The notes under the pieces were generated by a model, which made no database searches, was not told the DNA's origin, and worked only from the letters and a program-made list of their open reading frames with translations. Positions 9,743 to 18,916 of a stretch of DNA of 64,000 nucleotides are shown here, piece by piece. The DNA comes from Comamonas suwonensis (GTDB taxonomy: Bacteria > Pseudomonadota > Gammaproteobacteria > Burkholderiales > Burkholderiaceae_C). The position numbers were made by a program, and so were the translations under genes. The DNA lies in assembly GCF_012844455.2 (NCBI RefSeq), contig NZ_JABBCQ020000005.1, forward strand, positions 1 to 64,000, read 5' to 3'. The number at the start of each line of letters is the position of its first letter. Position 1 is the first letter of the stretch.

Positions 9743-10393
9743 ATGAAACGTCGCGAATTCTCTCTGGCTGCCTCGGTAGCTGCTGCCGGTACCCTGACCT
9801 TGGGTACTTCCTCCAGCTGGGCGCAAGCCGCAGCTCCCAAGGAAGGCAAGGACTACATCAAGCTCGCCAAGCCTGCCAGCGTGAGCGCACCTGCCGGTAA
9901 AGTCGAAGTGATCGAGTTCTTCTGGTACAGCTGCCCGCACTGCAATGTGTTCGAGCCCCAATTTGAAGCCTGGGCCAAGAGCCAGCCTGCCGATGTGGTG
10001 GTGCGCCGCGTGCCTGTGGCTTTCAATGCTTCCTTCCTGCCCCAGCAAAAGCTGTACTTCACACTGGAAGGCATGAACCTGCTGCCCCAGCTGCACGCCA
10101 AGGTGTTCCGCGCCATTCACGTGGAGCGAAACGGCCTGAAAAACGACGATGCCATCTTTGAATGGATCGGCAAGCAAGGCGTGGATGTGGCCAAGTTCAA
10201 GGAGGTCTACAACTCCTTTACCGTGGCCAATCAGGCGCGCAAGGCTGCCCAGCTGCAAAACGAGTACGACGTGGAAGGTGTGCCGGCCATGGGCGTGGCC
10301 GGCCGCTACTACACTGACGGCACCAAGGCCGGCAATATGGACAACGTGCTGCGCGTCGTCAATGCGCTGATCGCCTCCAGCCGCAAGGCATAA
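9743..10393 (+). CDS. dsbA: Thiol:disulfide interchange protein DsbA
   Basis: 216-residue periplasmic oxidase that introduces disulfides into exported proteins. The thioredoxin-like domain has active-site C64-P-H-C67 in FFWYSCPHC and the cis-proline loop EGVPAMGV. The signal region MKRREFSLAASVAAAG ends near AQA; the RREF motif resembles a Tat signal, though Sec export cannot be excluded. An ATG with CAGGAG 8 bases upstream fixes the start. It is followed by the terminator at 10432-10456, so it is transcribed separately from lptA. Confidence 0.95.
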   Translation: MKRREFSLAASVAAAGTLTLGTSSSWAQAAAPKEGKDYIKLAKPASVSAPAGKVEVIEFFWYSCPHCNVFEPQFEAWAKSQPADVVVRRVPVAFNASFLPQQKLYFTLEGMNLLPQLHAKVFRAIHVERNGLKNDDAIFEWIGKQGVDVAKFKEVYNSFTVANQARKAAQLQNEYDVEGVPAMGVAGRYYTDGTKAGNMDNVLRVVNALIASSRKA

Positions 10394-10431
10394 GGCCGGT
10401 GACTCAAGTCATCAAGCCTTGATGCTCAGCA

Positions 10432-10456
10432 AGCCCGCCGCCGTGCGGGCTTTTTT
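10432..10456 (+). terminator. Rho-independent terminator after dsbA
   Basis: Stem AGCCCGC (10432-10438) / GCGGGCT (10445-10451), loop CGCCGT, then a T run to 10456. It lies 38 bases past the dsbA stop. Confidence 0.85.
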
Positions 10457-10498
10457 ATGGGTGTTTTTTACGCGAGTTCTAAAAAGGGAATGACTACA

Positions 10499-11179
10499 AT
10501 GGATGCAAGAAACGTGCCTTCCATGAAAAAATCACTCCTACCTCTTGCGCTGGCCTGCGCCCTGGCAGCAGCGACCGGCATTGCGCATGCCGAAAAAGCC
10601 GACAGCGCCAAGCCCATGAATATTGAGGCGGATGCGCTGCGCCATGACGAGTTGCAGCAGACCAGCGTCTTTACCGGTAATGTGGTGATGACCAAGGGCA
10701 CCATCGTGCTGCGCGGCGTGCAGCTGGATGTGCGCCAGGATGCCGAGGGCTATCAGTTCGGCGTGATCAAGGCGGAGCCGGGCAAGCGCGCCTTCTTCCG
10801 CCAGAAGCGCGACAGTGTGCCGGGTCAGCCTGAAGAATTCATCGAAGGTGAAGGTGAAGTCATCGAATACGACGGCAAGGCGGACATCGTCAAATTCATT
10901 CGCCGTGGCGAGATGCGCCGCTACCGTGGCGGCCAGCTCAGTGACCAGGTCACCGGCTCCATCATCGTCTACAACAACATTACGGACGTTTACACGGTCG
11001 ATGGCGAGAAGACCAGCGGCGGCCTGCCCAGCTCTTCCATCGGTCAGGGCGGTCGTGTGCGCGCCATCATGGCGCCCAAGGAAGGCACGCCGGGGGCTCA
11101 GCCCAAGCCTGCGACACCAGCCACGCAGCTACGCCAGAGCATGACTCTGGGTGGCGAGAAAGCGGACGAGAAGAAATGA
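10499..11179 (+). CDS. lptA: LPS transport periplasmic protein LptA
   Basis: 226 residues. It forms the periplasmic bridge of the Lpt machinery carrying lipopolysaccharide from the inner-membrane LptBFGC complex to LptDE. A cleavable signal peptide (to about AHA) is followed by the OstA/LptA jellyroll with [27 protein letters not shown]. The start at 10499 has GGGA 9 bases upstream; MKK at 10523 is the alternative. The stop overlaps the lptB start (ATGA at 11176), indicating translational coupling. lptC is not next to it. Confidence 0.93.
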   Translation: MDARNVPSMKKSLLPLALACALAAATGIAHAEKADSAKPMNIEADALRHDELQQTSVFTGNVVMTKGTIVLRGVQLDVRQDAEGYQFGVIKAEPGKRAFFRQKRDSVPGQPEEFIEGEGEVIEYDGKADIVKFIRRGEMRRYRGGQLSDQVTGSIIVYNNITDVYTVDGEKTSGGLPSSSIGQGGRVRAIMAPKEGTPGAQPKPATPATQLRQSMTLGGEKADEKK

Positions 11180-11958
11180 CTGAGCCCACCTTCTCCAGCA
11201 GCCGTACCGGCGAGTCTGCCAGTCGTCTGGAGGCCAAGCATCTGGCCAAGTCCTATGGCAGTCGCAAGGTGGTCAAGGACGTATCCCTGTCCGTGCAAAA
11301 AGGTGAGGTGGTCGGTCTGCTCGGCCCCAATGGCGCGGGCAAGACCACCTCGTTTTACATGATCGTGGGTCTGGTGCGCAGCGATGGTGGCGAGATTTTT
11401 ATTGATGGTCAGCCTGTCGGAGGCATGCCGATTCACCAGCGCTCGCGCCTGGGTCTGTCCTATCTGCCGCAGGAAGCCTCCATCTTCCGCAAGCTCAGCG
11501 TGGAAGACAATGTGCGCGCCGTGCTGGAGCTGCAAAAAGACGAGCAGGGCAAGGCGCTGACGCGCGACGAGATCGAAAAACGCCTGACAGGCCTGCTACA
11601 GGAATTGCGCGTTGAGCACCTGCGCCAATCGCCCGCGCTGGCGCTGTCCGGCGGTGAGCGTCGCCGCGTGGAAATCGCGCGTGCACTGGCGACACAGCCG
11701 CGTTTCATTCTGCTCGATGAGCCCTTTGCCGGTATCGATCCGATTGCGGTGATCGAAATTCAGCGGATCATCGGCTTCCTCAAAGAGCGCGGCATTGGTG
11801 TGCTGATTACCGACCACAACGTGCGCGAAACACTGGGCATTTGCGACCATGCTTTCATCATCAGCGATGGGCATGTGCTGGCCGAAGGCACCCCCGAGGA
11901 GATTGTGGAGAACGCCGATGTGCGCCGCGTCTACCTGGGCGAACATTTCCGCATGTGA
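11176..11958 (+). CDS. lptB: LPS export ABC transporter ATPase LptB
   Basis: 260 residues. Cytoplasmic ATPase of LptB2FGC that powers LPS extraction. Walker [10 protein letters not shown] (about residue 51), Q-loop [13 protein letters not shown], signature [15 protein letters not shown], Walker [13 protein letters not shown] and the H-loop [10 protein letters not shown] are all intact. About 20 residues at the N-terminus exceed the usual 241-residue protein. Translationally coupled to lptA; rpoN follows. Confidence 0.96.
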   Translation: MTEPTFSSSRTGESASRLEAKHLAKSYGSRKVVKDVSLSVQKGEVVGLLGPNGAGKTTSFYMIVGLVRSDGGEIFIDGQPVGGMPIHQRSRLGLSYLPQEASIFRKLSVEDNVRAVLELQKDEQGKALTRDEIEKRLTGLLQELRVEHLRQSPALALSGGERRRVEIARALATQPRFILLDEPFAGIDPIAVIEIQRIIGFLKERGIGVLITDHNVRETLGICDHAFIISDGHVLAEGTPEEIVENADVRRVYLGEHFRM

Positions 11959-12100
11959 TGAGCACAGGCTTTCGCTCTCCCACATTCCTCCCGGCGCTGG
12001 CGTTGACCAGCGGAGCGGGCCAGCGCATGGAAGCCGCCCGGCGGCGAAGCCTGAGTAGCGCGAGCATTTGCTGCAGCCGCCGGCTGGAGGCATTTCGCTG

Positions 12101-13702
12101 ATGAAGCCAGGTCTCTCGCTACGCGTTTCGCAGCATCTCTCGCTTACGCCGCAGTTGCAGCAGTCCATTCAGCTGCTGCAGTTGTCCACGCTGGAGCTGG
12201 CGCAGGAAGTCGAACAGATGCTGGTCGACAACCCATTTCTGGAACGCTCTGGCGATGAGGCCGATGCAGTAAGCGATGCTCCTGCAGAGATAGCGCCTGC
12301 CGCTCATGAATACAGCGCTTCAGACTCTATTTCATCTGAAAAAGAGGTAGGACAGGCGCAAGCAGCTAGCGACTCTGTAGCAGAGGCTACCAGCGCCGAA
12401 ACCCCGGAAGCACTGAACTGGGAGGCCGACGGCATGGACGGCCAGGATGGTGAATGGGGTGGTGAATCCAGCAGCGAGTGGGATTCACCCTCGGGCAGCG
12501 GCTCCACCCGCAACCGCGATGGTGATGGCGAAACTGATGCCATTGACCTGGCCCGCGAGCATGAAAGCCTGACCGCATTTCTGCACCGGCAAGCGCTCAG
12601 TCTGCGTCTGGGTGCCGAAGACTGCGCGGCGTTGCGCTTTTTGATCGAATCGCTCAACGACGACGGCTACCTTGAAGACTCGCTGCAGGAGCTGGCCCAG
12701 AGTCTGGCCGGCGACGATCTGGAAGAGCGCGAAGAGCTGGAGCAGCGCTTTGCCATTGCGCTGAAGCTGCTGCAAAGTCTGGAGCCTGTGGGCGTGGGTG
12801 CGCGTGATTTGTCCGAATGCCTGCAGCTGCAGCTGCGTGATTTGATTCACGCCGCCGAGGACGAAGGCACGACCGAGGCGCACATGAACCGCTTGAAGCT
12901 GGCGCAGGCCATTTGCAAGCAGCCCATGGACTTGCTGGCACGGCGCGATTTGCGCAAGCTCACCAGCCTGTGCGGCGCACGCGAGGAGCCGCTGCGCGAA
13001 GCCATGAGCCTGATTGCCGGGCTGGAGCCTCGCCCCGGTCGCCGCTTTGTGGATGTGGAGCGCAATATCATCGTGCCCGATGTCATCGTGCGCCCGGTGC
13101 GCGTCAGCTCAGGGCGGGTCGATTTTTCCGTGCAGCTCAATGCCGATGTGATGCCGCGCCTGCGGGTCCATGACATTTACGCCGGGGTGCTGCGCCGCCA
13201 CAAAAGCAGCGAAGGCCATGCCGCGCTGCAACAGCAATTGCAGGAGGCGCGCTGGTTCATCAAGAATATTCAGCAGCGCTTTGACACCATCTTGCGCGTG
13301 TCCCAAGCGATTGTGGAGCGGCAGAAAAACTTCTTTGTGCATGGCGAGCTGGCCATGCGTCCGCTGGTGCTGCGCGATATTGCTGATCAGCTGGGCCTGC
13401 ACGAATCCACCATCAGCCGCGTGACCACGGCCAAGTACATGGCCACGCCGCAGGGCACGTTTGAGCTCAAATACTTCTTTGGTTCGGGTCTGGGAACGGA
13501 GACCGGCGGCAGCGCCTCCAGCACGGCGGTGCGGGCGTTGATCAAGCAGTTTGTGGATGCAGAGAGTCCTAAAAAGCCGCTCTCCGACGCCAAGCTGGCC
13601 GATATGCTCAAGGAGCAAGGCATTGAATGCGCGCGCCGCACGGTGGCTAAATACCGCGAGCAGCTCAAGATTCCGACGACGACGCTGCGCAAGGCGCTGT
13701 AA
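12101..13702 (+). CDS. rpoN: RNA polymerase sigma-54 factor
   Basis: 533 residues. Directs RNA polymerase to -24/-12 promoters with AAA+ activators. Region I is Gln/Leu-rich (SLTPQLQQSIQLLQLS). An unusually long acidic region II (about 55-160, rich in Asp, Glu and Ser) follows, then the core-binding region and the RpoN box ARRTVAKYREQLKIP. The ATG at 12101 is preferred because CTGGAGG lies 10 bases upstream and the protein then starts MKPGLSLRVSQ as in orthologues. Strong -24/-12 sites at 35436, 35605 and 38583 in this window are likely targets. A terminator follows directly; no hpf gene is present. Confidence 0.96.
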   Translation: MKPGLSLRVSQHLSLTPQLQQSIQLLQLSTLELAQEVEQMLVDNPFLERSGDEADAVSDAPAEIAPAAHEYSASDSISSEKEVGQAQAASDSVAEATSAETPEALNWEADGMDGQDGEWGGESSSEWDSPSGSGSTRNRDGDGETDAIDLAREHESLTAFLHRQALSLRLGAEDCAALRFLIESLNDDGYLEDSLQELAQSLAGDDLEEREELEQRFAIALKLLQSLEPVGVGARDLSECLQLQLRDLIHAAEDEGTTEAHMNRLKLAQAICKQPMDLLARRDLRKLTSLCGAREEPLREAMSLIAGLEPRPGRRFVDVERNIIVPDVIVRPVRVSSGRVDFSVQLNADVMPRLRVHDIYAGVLRRHKSSEGHAALQQQLQEARWFIKNIQQRFDTILRVSQAIVERQKNFFVHGELAMRPLVLRDIADQLGLHESTISRVTTAKYMATPQGTFELKYFFGSGLGTETGGSASSTAVRALIKQFVDAESPKKPLSDAKLADMLKEQGIECARRTVAKYREQLKIPTTTLRKAL

Positions 13703-13715
13703 ACATCCCAGAAAC

Positions 13716-13748
13716 AAAAAAGCCGCTGATGGATTCAGCGGCTTTTTT
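13716..13748 (+). terminator. Rho-independent terminator after rpoN
   Basis: A fourteen-base-pair stem (13716-13729 with 13735-13748) with core AGCCGCTGA/TCAGCGGCT, bordered by A and T runs. Confidence 0.88.
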
Positions 13749-13776
13749 ATGGGGTGCATGCAGCTCGATAAAGCAT

Positions 13777-13825
13777 GTCGCCCCCTTCCGAAGAAAAAGG
13801 GGGAAGGCGCAAAGCGCCTCAGGGG
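13777..13825 (-). repeat. Dispersed repeat A, partial inverted copy
   Basis: The complement reads CCCCTGAGGCGCTTTGCGCC, then TTCCCCC, a TTCTTCGG loop and GGGGGCGAC. This matches the first half of copies at 9567 and 43750. It abuts the stop of the leftward LpxO-like gene and could also act as its transcript-end hairpin. Confidence 0.7.
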
Positions 13826-14749
13826 TTAATTCGGAATCAACCACCAGATGAAGAGCGCCAGCACGCCAATCATCAATCCAAATTTGAGGATTTTGTAGAA
13901 GGTCGGGTTCCAGCTGCGGAAGGCGCGGCGGTACTTGCCGGCGTAGAACGAGATTTTGAACAGTTTGCTGATCATGCCGCGCGGGTCGCCCTCGTTGTTG
14001 GGCGAGCTGGCAGCGGCTACGACGTTCTTGCCCAGCCAGTGGTTGAGCCACTGGGCAAAGCCGTTGGTCATGGGGCGTTCCACATCGCAAAACAGCACGA
14101 TGCGATTGCCTTCCGAGCGATTTTCAGCCCAGTGCATATAGGTCTCGTCGAAGATCACGCCTTCGCCCTCGCGCCAGCTGTAGGGCTTGCCATCGACCTC
14201 GATCATGCAGCGGTCGTCATTGGGTGCCAGTACGGCCAGGTGGTAGCGCAGCGAGCCCGCATAGGGGTCGCGGTGCAGGTTGAGTTTGGCACCGGGCGGC
14301 AGCTCGGCAAACATGGCTGCCTTGATGCTGGGAATGGATTTGACGAGTGCGGTGGTCTTGGGGCACAGCTCCATGGCCGACGGGTGGGCATCGCCATACC
14401 ACTTCAGGTAAAAGCGCTTCCAGCCAGTCTTGAAGAAGGAGTTAAAGCCTGCATCGTCGTTATTGGCGGCGGCCTTGATCTGCATGTTCTTTTGCAAATT
14501 GACGGCTTCTTCGCGAATTTCGCGCCAGCTGGCCTGCAGCGGTGCCAGCTCAGGGAAGGTGCTGGTGGGCAGATAAGGCGTGCGGGGCACCTTGCTGAAC
14601 ATCAGCATGAAGACGTTGAACGGCGCGGTGAAGGTGGAGTGATCAAACAGTTGCTTCACCACCTTGTGGCGCACCTTGCCGCGCAGGTGCATGTACAGCC
14701 CGCAGCCAAAGAAAAGCAGCACCAGTGCCAGAACGATTATTTTTGCCAT
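13826..14749 (-). CDS. LpxO-like aspartyl/asparaginyl beta-hydroxylase family protein
   Basis: 307 residues. An Fe(II)/2-oxoglutarate dioxygenase of the family that includes LpxO, which hydroxylates lipid A acyl chains at the inner membrane. There is a hydrophobic N-terminal helix (about 3-20) and another at the C-terminus (about 285-305). Iron-binding residues are in HRDPYAGSLRYHL (HxD) and the distal His of MHWAENRSEGNR, followed by the Arg that binds 2-oxoglutarate. The ATG at 14749 is chosen because it directly precedes the membrane helix; 14788 is open in frame but adds residues without homology. Exact substrate unproven. Confidence 0.85.
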   Translation of the reverse strand: MAKIIVLALVLLFFGCGLYMHLRGKVRHKVVKQLFDHSTFTAPFNVFMLMFSKVPRTPYLPTSTFPELAPLQASWREIREEAVNLQKNMQIKAAANNDDAGFNSFFKTGWKRFYLKWYGDAHPSAMELCPKTTALVKSIPSIKAAMFAELPPGAKLNLHRDPYAGSLRYHLAVLAPNDDRCMIEVDGKPYSWREGEGVIFDETYMHWAENRSEGNRIVLFCDVERPMTNGFAQWLNHWLGKNVVAAASSPNNEGDPRGMISKLFKISFYAGKYRRAFRSWNPTFYKILKFGLMIGVLALFIWWLIPN

Positions 14750-14831
14750 AAGGGTCAATTTTACCGGGGGCACCCCGGTGGCGACCATGGGGGCAGGTCA
14801 AACAGAACCGGGGTAGGGGAATATCAACAAC

Positions 14832-14869
14832 GATAGCTACTGGCGCTTGATTGGTAAGTGCTAGAGCCT
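14832..14869 (+). repeat. Dispersed repeat B, copy 1
   Basis: Reads GATAGCTACTGGCGCTTGAT then TGGTAAGTGCTAGAGCC. It matches the shared pattern ATAGCTGCT-x-GCGCTTGAT-x-ATAAGxGCTAxxGC seen at seven other intergenic places in the window. Confidence 0.65.
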
Positions 14870-14884
14870 TGTTTTAGATGAAAT

Positions 14885-16117
14885 TCAGGGCAAAGCCAGC
14901 ACCGCACAGTTGCACAGGTCGTCGCTTTCAAAGGCCGTTTTATCGCCTGCGCTCAGCCCCGGCACGGGGAACAGGCGCACGGTCAGCGGCTTGTTCAGGC
15001 GAAAGGCCATGGTGCCTGTGTCGCGCATGACGGCGGCGATCTGCTCGGTGCTGCTGTCGCCGGGCACGGGCACGGTGTCGAGGCCAATGCCGCAGACGCT
15101 GCTATAGGTCAGCAGGGCGCGAATGTCGAACTCGTGGTTCAGACTTGCCTGGGCCAGACCTTGGTCTTCGGTCACGGCCAGCATCAGGCCGCTGAAGCCG
15201 ATGGGTGTCACGCCCTGGACGGACTTGAAGACGCGGGTCAGCAGGGCCGAGGCTTCCACCGTGCCGCTGGCGCCGAAATACGGCACGCCCAGCAGTTGGT
15301 ACACCTCGACCATGGAGGCGCAGGACTTGGAGGGAGCCGCCGAGGTGTCCATGCCCGCAATGCGCCAGCCCTCGGCCAGCGTCACGCCGTCGGCGCAGCG
15401 CTGGATGGCGGAGGCATGCTCGGTCAGCGACTGGCTCAGGCGCTCGAAGGCCAGCTTGAACCAGTCTGCGTGGTCCAGTTGCTGGCGCTGCGCTTGCAGT
15501 GCCTGGAGGTCGGCGACCATGAGGTCTGGCGTTTCCAGACCCAGCACCAGCGCGCCATGGTGCTGGCCGCGGTGGTAGCTGGCCGGAAAATAGGGAATGC
15601 CGGGTGCGCAGTTGAAGTTGACCGTGAAGTTGAAGTTGCCCTCGCCGCGTGGCGTGGTGCGGGCAATTTCCTGAACCGCCTGCACGCTGTGGGCCAGTAG
15701 CTCGGTCTGCAAAAAGCCGTGCTCGTCCAAGTCGATATTCACGCAGGCATTGCACAGGTCGCCATAGGCAGCGATCAGCTGGGGTAGCAGCGCCACCTCC
15801 TGTGCGTTGCGCGCCTCGCCAATGGCAAAGCGAATGCGGCGTGCGCCGGTGTTGATGGCGCTCAGCAACTGCGTGATGTGCTGCAAATCGGCCAGCGCCG
15901 AATCAATCCCGGAGACATTGATGAACTCGCCAAACGGGTTGCTCACGATGCGAATCGACTGCACCCGGTAGCCCTGAGCCTCGATGGCATCGGCGATGGC
16001 ATCGCACTGCTGCTTGGCCTGGCTCAGACTTGCCTGCCACTGCGCACGGTCGGTGGGCATGTTGACAAAGGCGGTGATGGTGCGCAGGCGCACCAGAGGG
16101 TTGAAGCTGATATTCAT
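14885..16117 (-). CDS. UPF0210/DUF711 family protein
   Basis: 410 residues, cytoplasmic, beginning MNISFNPLVRLRTITAFVNM. It is similar in layout to the DUF711 (UPF0210) family, whose members run to about 400-450 residues and have a fold related to anaerobic ribonucleotide-reductase-like barrels. Conserved-looking stretches include GEGNFNFTVNFNCAPGIPYFPASY and CGIGLDTVPVPGD. No role can be assigned from the sequence. A degenerate copy of repeat B overlaps its start codon. Confidence 0.8.
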   Translation of the reverse strand: MNISFNPLVRLRTITAFVNMPTDRAQWQASLSQAKQQCDAIADAIEAQGYRVQSIRIVSNPFGEFINVSGIDSALADLQHITQLLSAINTGARRIRFAIGEARNAQEVALLPQLIAAYGDLCNACVNIDLDEHGFLQTELLAHSVQAVQEIARTTPRGEGNFNFTVNFNCAPGIPYFPASYHRGQHHGALVLGLETPDLMVADLQALQAQRQQLDHADWFKLAFERLSQSLTEHASAIQRCADGVTLAEGWRIAGMDTSAAPSKSCASMVEVYQLLGVPYFGASGTVEASALLTRVFKSVQGVTPIGFSGLMLAVTEDQGLAQASLNHEFDIRALLTYSSVCGIGLDTVPVPGDSSTEQIAAVMRDTGTMAFRLNKPLTVRLFPVPGLSAGDKTAFESDDLCNCAVLALP

Positions 16118-16156
16118 AGCAGTATCCGCAGTCTGTAAAAGGGCTGTCGGCCATTT
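16116..16156 (+). repeat. Degenerate dispersed repeat B, copy 2
   Basis: ATAGCAGTATCCGCAG then TCTGTAAAAGGGCTGTCGGCC keeps the spacing of repeat B but diverges more than the other copies. It overlaps the start codon of the leftward UPF0210 gene, as copy 3 overlaps hupE. Confidence 0.4.
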
Positions 16157-16174
16157 TGCATGCAGACGTCAGAG

Positions 16175-16513
16175 CTAGAGCAGGCGCGTGCCCAGCGGCA
16201 CCTCCTTGTCGGGCACGCACAGCGCCACGGCTCCTGCGACATCGTGAAAACCGGTTACAAGACATTCGCTCATTAGCGGGCCAATCTGCTTTGGGGGAAA
16301 GTTCACCGCCGCGACCACCAGCCGGCCAATCAAGTCCTCGGGCTGGTAATGCTCGGTGATCTGGGCGCTGGATTTGCGCTGGCCCAGCTCGGGGCCGAAA
16401 TCCAGCAGCAGTTTGTAGGCGGGCTTGCGCGCTTCGGCAAAGACCTCGGCCTGCAGCACGCGGCCTACGCGCAGTTCCACCTTCATAAAGTCGTTCCAGC
16501 TGATTTCTTCCAT
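16175..16513 (-). CDS. CsaA-like tRNA-binding protein
   Basis: 112 residues, consisting of a single EMAP-II/tRNA-binding OB-fold: DFMKVELRVGRVLQAEVFAEARKP, then KSSAQITEHYQPEDLIGR and ending DKEVPLGTRLL, as in CsaA. CsaA proteins are dimeric, bind tRNA and have been called secretion chaperones. The ATG at 16513 is chosen because AAGGAG lies 10 bases upstream. Upstream in-frame codons would add residues unrelated to the family. Confidence 0.9.
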   Translation of the reverse strand: MEEISWNDFMKVELRVGRVLQAEVFAEARKPAYKLLLDFGPELGQRKSSAQITEHYQPEDLIGRLVVAAVNFPPKQIGPLMSECLVTGFHDVAGAVALCVPDKEVPLGTRLL

Positions 16514-16681
16514 TTTTGAGACTCCTTGGACCGTCATGATGACCGCGCCACCGCGCGTATCTATCGAGCAACGCTTGCCGTGCGCTGGCACCGGAAAAGG
16601 CCTAGCGCGTATGCTTATGCCCTGTAACGCGCATATCGAGTGTCAGGCACCTGACACCGCAGCTGGCGCGCATTGATTTTT

Positions 16682-17980
16682 ATGAACCAACTGCATTTGT
16701 TTTTGCCCTGCGCCGCCGGCGTCGAGGGTTTTCTGGCCGACGAGGTCCACGCCATCACCGGCGCCACCGGGCAAGATTTGCTCGTGGGCCGGGGCGGCGT
16801 CATGCTGCGCGGCATGTGGCGTGATGCCATGCTGCTCAACCTGCACAGCCGTCTTGCGCAGCGCGTGCTGGTCGAGCTGTCGTATACCCAGTACCGTAAC
16901 GAGAACGACCTGTACCGCGCCGCCAGCGAGGTGGCGTGGGAGATCTGGTTCTCGCCCAAGGAGACCTTCAAGATCGAGGTCACGGCCCAGCACAGCCCGC
17001 TGACCAGCCTGAACTTTGCCGCGCTCAAGGTCAAGGACGCGATTGCCGACCGCTTCCGCGAAAAGCGCCATGGCGTGCGCCCCAGCGTGGAAACCCATCA
17101 TCCCGATGTGCGCGTGCACCTGCACCTGACCACCGACGGCGCGACCATCTACATCGACACCTCGGGTGAAGCGCTGTTCAAGCGCGGCTGGCGCGAGGAC
17201 AAGGGCGATGCACCGCTGAAGGAAACCCTGGCCGCCGCCATGATTGCAGCCAGTGGCTGGAATCCCCACGGCGACAACCCTCAGCCGCTGTACGACCCCT
17301 GCTGCGGCAGCGGCACCGTGCTGATTGAAGCGGCGCAAATTGCGCGCAAGATTCCGGCCGGCATCCTGCGCCGTTTTGCGTTTGAAAAGCTGGTGCCCTT
17401 TCAGCGCCATGTGTGGGAAGCGATTCAGGATGAGGCCGAGGCCGCCATCCTGCCCGAGTCGCCCGTGGGCATTTATGGCTCGGACATTTCCTTCCGTATG
17501 GTCGACTTTGCCCAGCGCAATGCCGAGCGTGCGGGCGTGGCCGAGACCATCAACCTGCGCGGTGGCGATGCGCTGCAGCGTATGCCGCCCACCGACCAGC
17601 CCGGCATGATGATTCTGAACCCGCCCTATGGCGAGCGTATTGCCGCCGCCGGTAGCTATGGCCGTAATGCGGCAGAGCGCATGGGCGAGGTCGAGCGCGC
17701 AGGTCGCGAAACTGCGCAGACTGAAGACGGCGGTGAGTTCTTCAGCCAGCTGGCCAGCCACTGGAAGAAGAACTACAGCGGCTGGAGCGCCTTCATGCTG
17801 ACGCCCGACTTGAAGCTGCCCAGCCAGATGCGCCTCAAAGAATCGCGCCGCACGCCCATGTGGAACGGCCCGATCGAGTGTCGCTTGTTCCGCTTCGACA
17901 TGATCAAGGGTTCGACCAAGCCCCGCAAGAATGCCGATGGAGCCGCAGACGGCAATGCGCAAGCAGGCGAAGCGGAATGA
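16682..17980 (+). CDS. RlmL-like 23S rRNA guanine-N2 methyltransferase
   Basis: 432 residues. An N-terminal THUMP RNA-binding domain (about 50-160) is followed by an UPF0020-type SAM methyltransferase domain with DPCCGSGTVLIEAAQ (SAM loop), GSDIS (acidic ribose binder) and catalytic NPPYGER. This architecture matches the RlmL N-terminal enzyme (m2G2445 of 23S rRNA), without the second RlmK domain of enterobacteria. The ATG at 16682 is preferred over a TTG three codons earlier. The stop overlaps the start of the PIN gene, suggesting coupling. Confidence 0.9.
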   Translation: MNQLHLFLPCAAGVEGFLADEVHAITGATGQDLLVGRGGVMLRGMWRDAMLLNLHSRLAQRVLVELSYTQYRNENDLYRAASEVAWEIWFSPKETFKIEVTAQHSPLTSLNFAALKVKDAIADRFREKRHGVRPSVETHHPDVRVHLHLTTDGATIYIDTSGEALFKRGWREDKGDAPLKETLAAAMIAASGWNPHGDNPQPLYDPCCGSGTVLIEAAQIARKIPAGILRRFAFEKLVPFQRHVWEAIQDEAEAAILPESPVGIYGSDISFRMVDFAQRNAERAGVAETINLRGGDALQRMPPTDQPGMMILNPPYGERIAAAGSYGRNAAERMGEVERAGRETAQTEDGGEFFSQLASHWKKNYSGWSAFMLTPDLKLPSQMRLKESRRTPMWNGPIECRLFRFDMIKGSTKPRKNADGAADGNAQAGEAE

Positions 17981-18471
17981 AGATCGCCCCCTTGCGCTGG
18001 CCGGCCTGTAACGCCGGCTACGAAGGCCCGTTGCCGCGTCCCATGATTCTGGACACCAACGTGGTGCTGGACATGCTGATCTTTGACGACCCGCATATCC
18101 CATCGATTCGCGAACTGGTTGCCAAGGGCGAGGTTCGCTGGATTGCCGACCAAGCCCAGCGCATAGAACTGGGCCGCGTGCTGCACTACAGCCAGATCGC
18201 TCCGCGCGTGAGCTTTTACGGCAAGACGCCCGAAGGCGTGATGGCTGCGTTTGATGCGGCGGTGGAATACGTGGCCGAAGCGCCCAAAATTCGCTTCACC
18301 TGCACCGACCCGGACGACCAGCACTTCCTCGATCTGGCCAGCCTACACAAGGCCGTGCTGGTCAGCAAAGACCGAGCCGTGCTCAAGCAGCGCAAGCGCG
18401 TGGCGACGCACTATGGCGCGACAGTAGGGAATATGGTGTTGCTGGAGGAGATGGCGACCGAGGCACTTTGA
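17977..18471 (+). CDS. PIN-domain protein, putative ribonuclease
   Basis: 164 residues. The PIN fold is recognisable from PMILDTNVVLDMLIF (first metal-binding Asp, about residue 24), ELGRVLHY (Glu) and FTCTDPDDQHFLDLA (C-terminal acidic pair), then LVSKDRAVL. It resembles 'putative toxin-antitoxin component, PIN family' proteins. The start codon overlaps the rRNA methyltransferase stop (ATGA) and no antitoxin gene is adjacent. This argues for an RNA-metabolism role rather than a classical TA module. Confidence 0.85.
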   Translation: MKIAPLRWPACNAGYEGPLPRPMILDTNVVLDMLIFDDPHIPSIRELVAKGEVRWIADQAQRIELGRVLHYSQIAPRVSFYGKTPEGVMAAFDAAVEYVAEAPKIRFTCTDPDDQHFLDLASLHKAVLVSKDRAVLKQRKRVATHYGATVGNMVLLEEMATEAL

Positions 18472-18916
18472 CTGTAACGGCAGCTTGACACTAGCTACTC
18501 ATGCGCAGGGTAGCTGCTTAGACTCCGCTTTCCCCAGGAAAAGCATGTGTTTGTGAAGGCTGTCAAAGGAATACATGCCTTGTATGTAATGATTTTTATA
18601 GCAAACCAATGCTTTTCAGACGAAGTCGTTGCGATGTCTTCGTGTCTTAGATGTGAATCTTCCACAAAATGACATACGACAACCGAACCCTATTTTTGAA
18701 TGGTAAATATCCTATTTCAATGTAGGATAAAGTCGATAAATCAATTTTGCAGGGTCATAAGCCTCCAAAACGGATTATTGATATGTCCTCTGGGTTCCTT
18801 AGGGAGAGTGGGGCCTGATTGACTTGGCTGGATTGATTCTTAAGCGCGCGTGTGCATTTTTCGCTTTGGCGAATGGCATGTGCTTGGATCGTTCGTCTGT
18901 TCTATCTTGTAGCTGA
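18472..18916. other. AT-rich region upstream of minor pilin operon
   Basis: 445 bases with lower GC than the surroundings and no supported gene. It must contain the promoter of the pilin operon. A poor sigma-54-like string (GG then GA rather than GC) occurs at 18873-18887 and was not accepted. No terminator is obvious after the PIN gene. Confidence 0.5.

Noticed and set aside
16643..18103. 486-residue frame antisense to the rRNA methyltransferase
   Set aside because: Shadow of two well-supported plus-strand genes.
17977..18471. Classical toxin-antitoxin locus
   Set aside because: No antitoxin-like small gene is adjacent; the upstream gene is an rRNA methyltransferase.
18873..18890. Sigma-54-like string before the pilin operon
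   Set aside because: GGC-N-TTGGA places GA, not GC, at -12; the spacing with GG is off by one.
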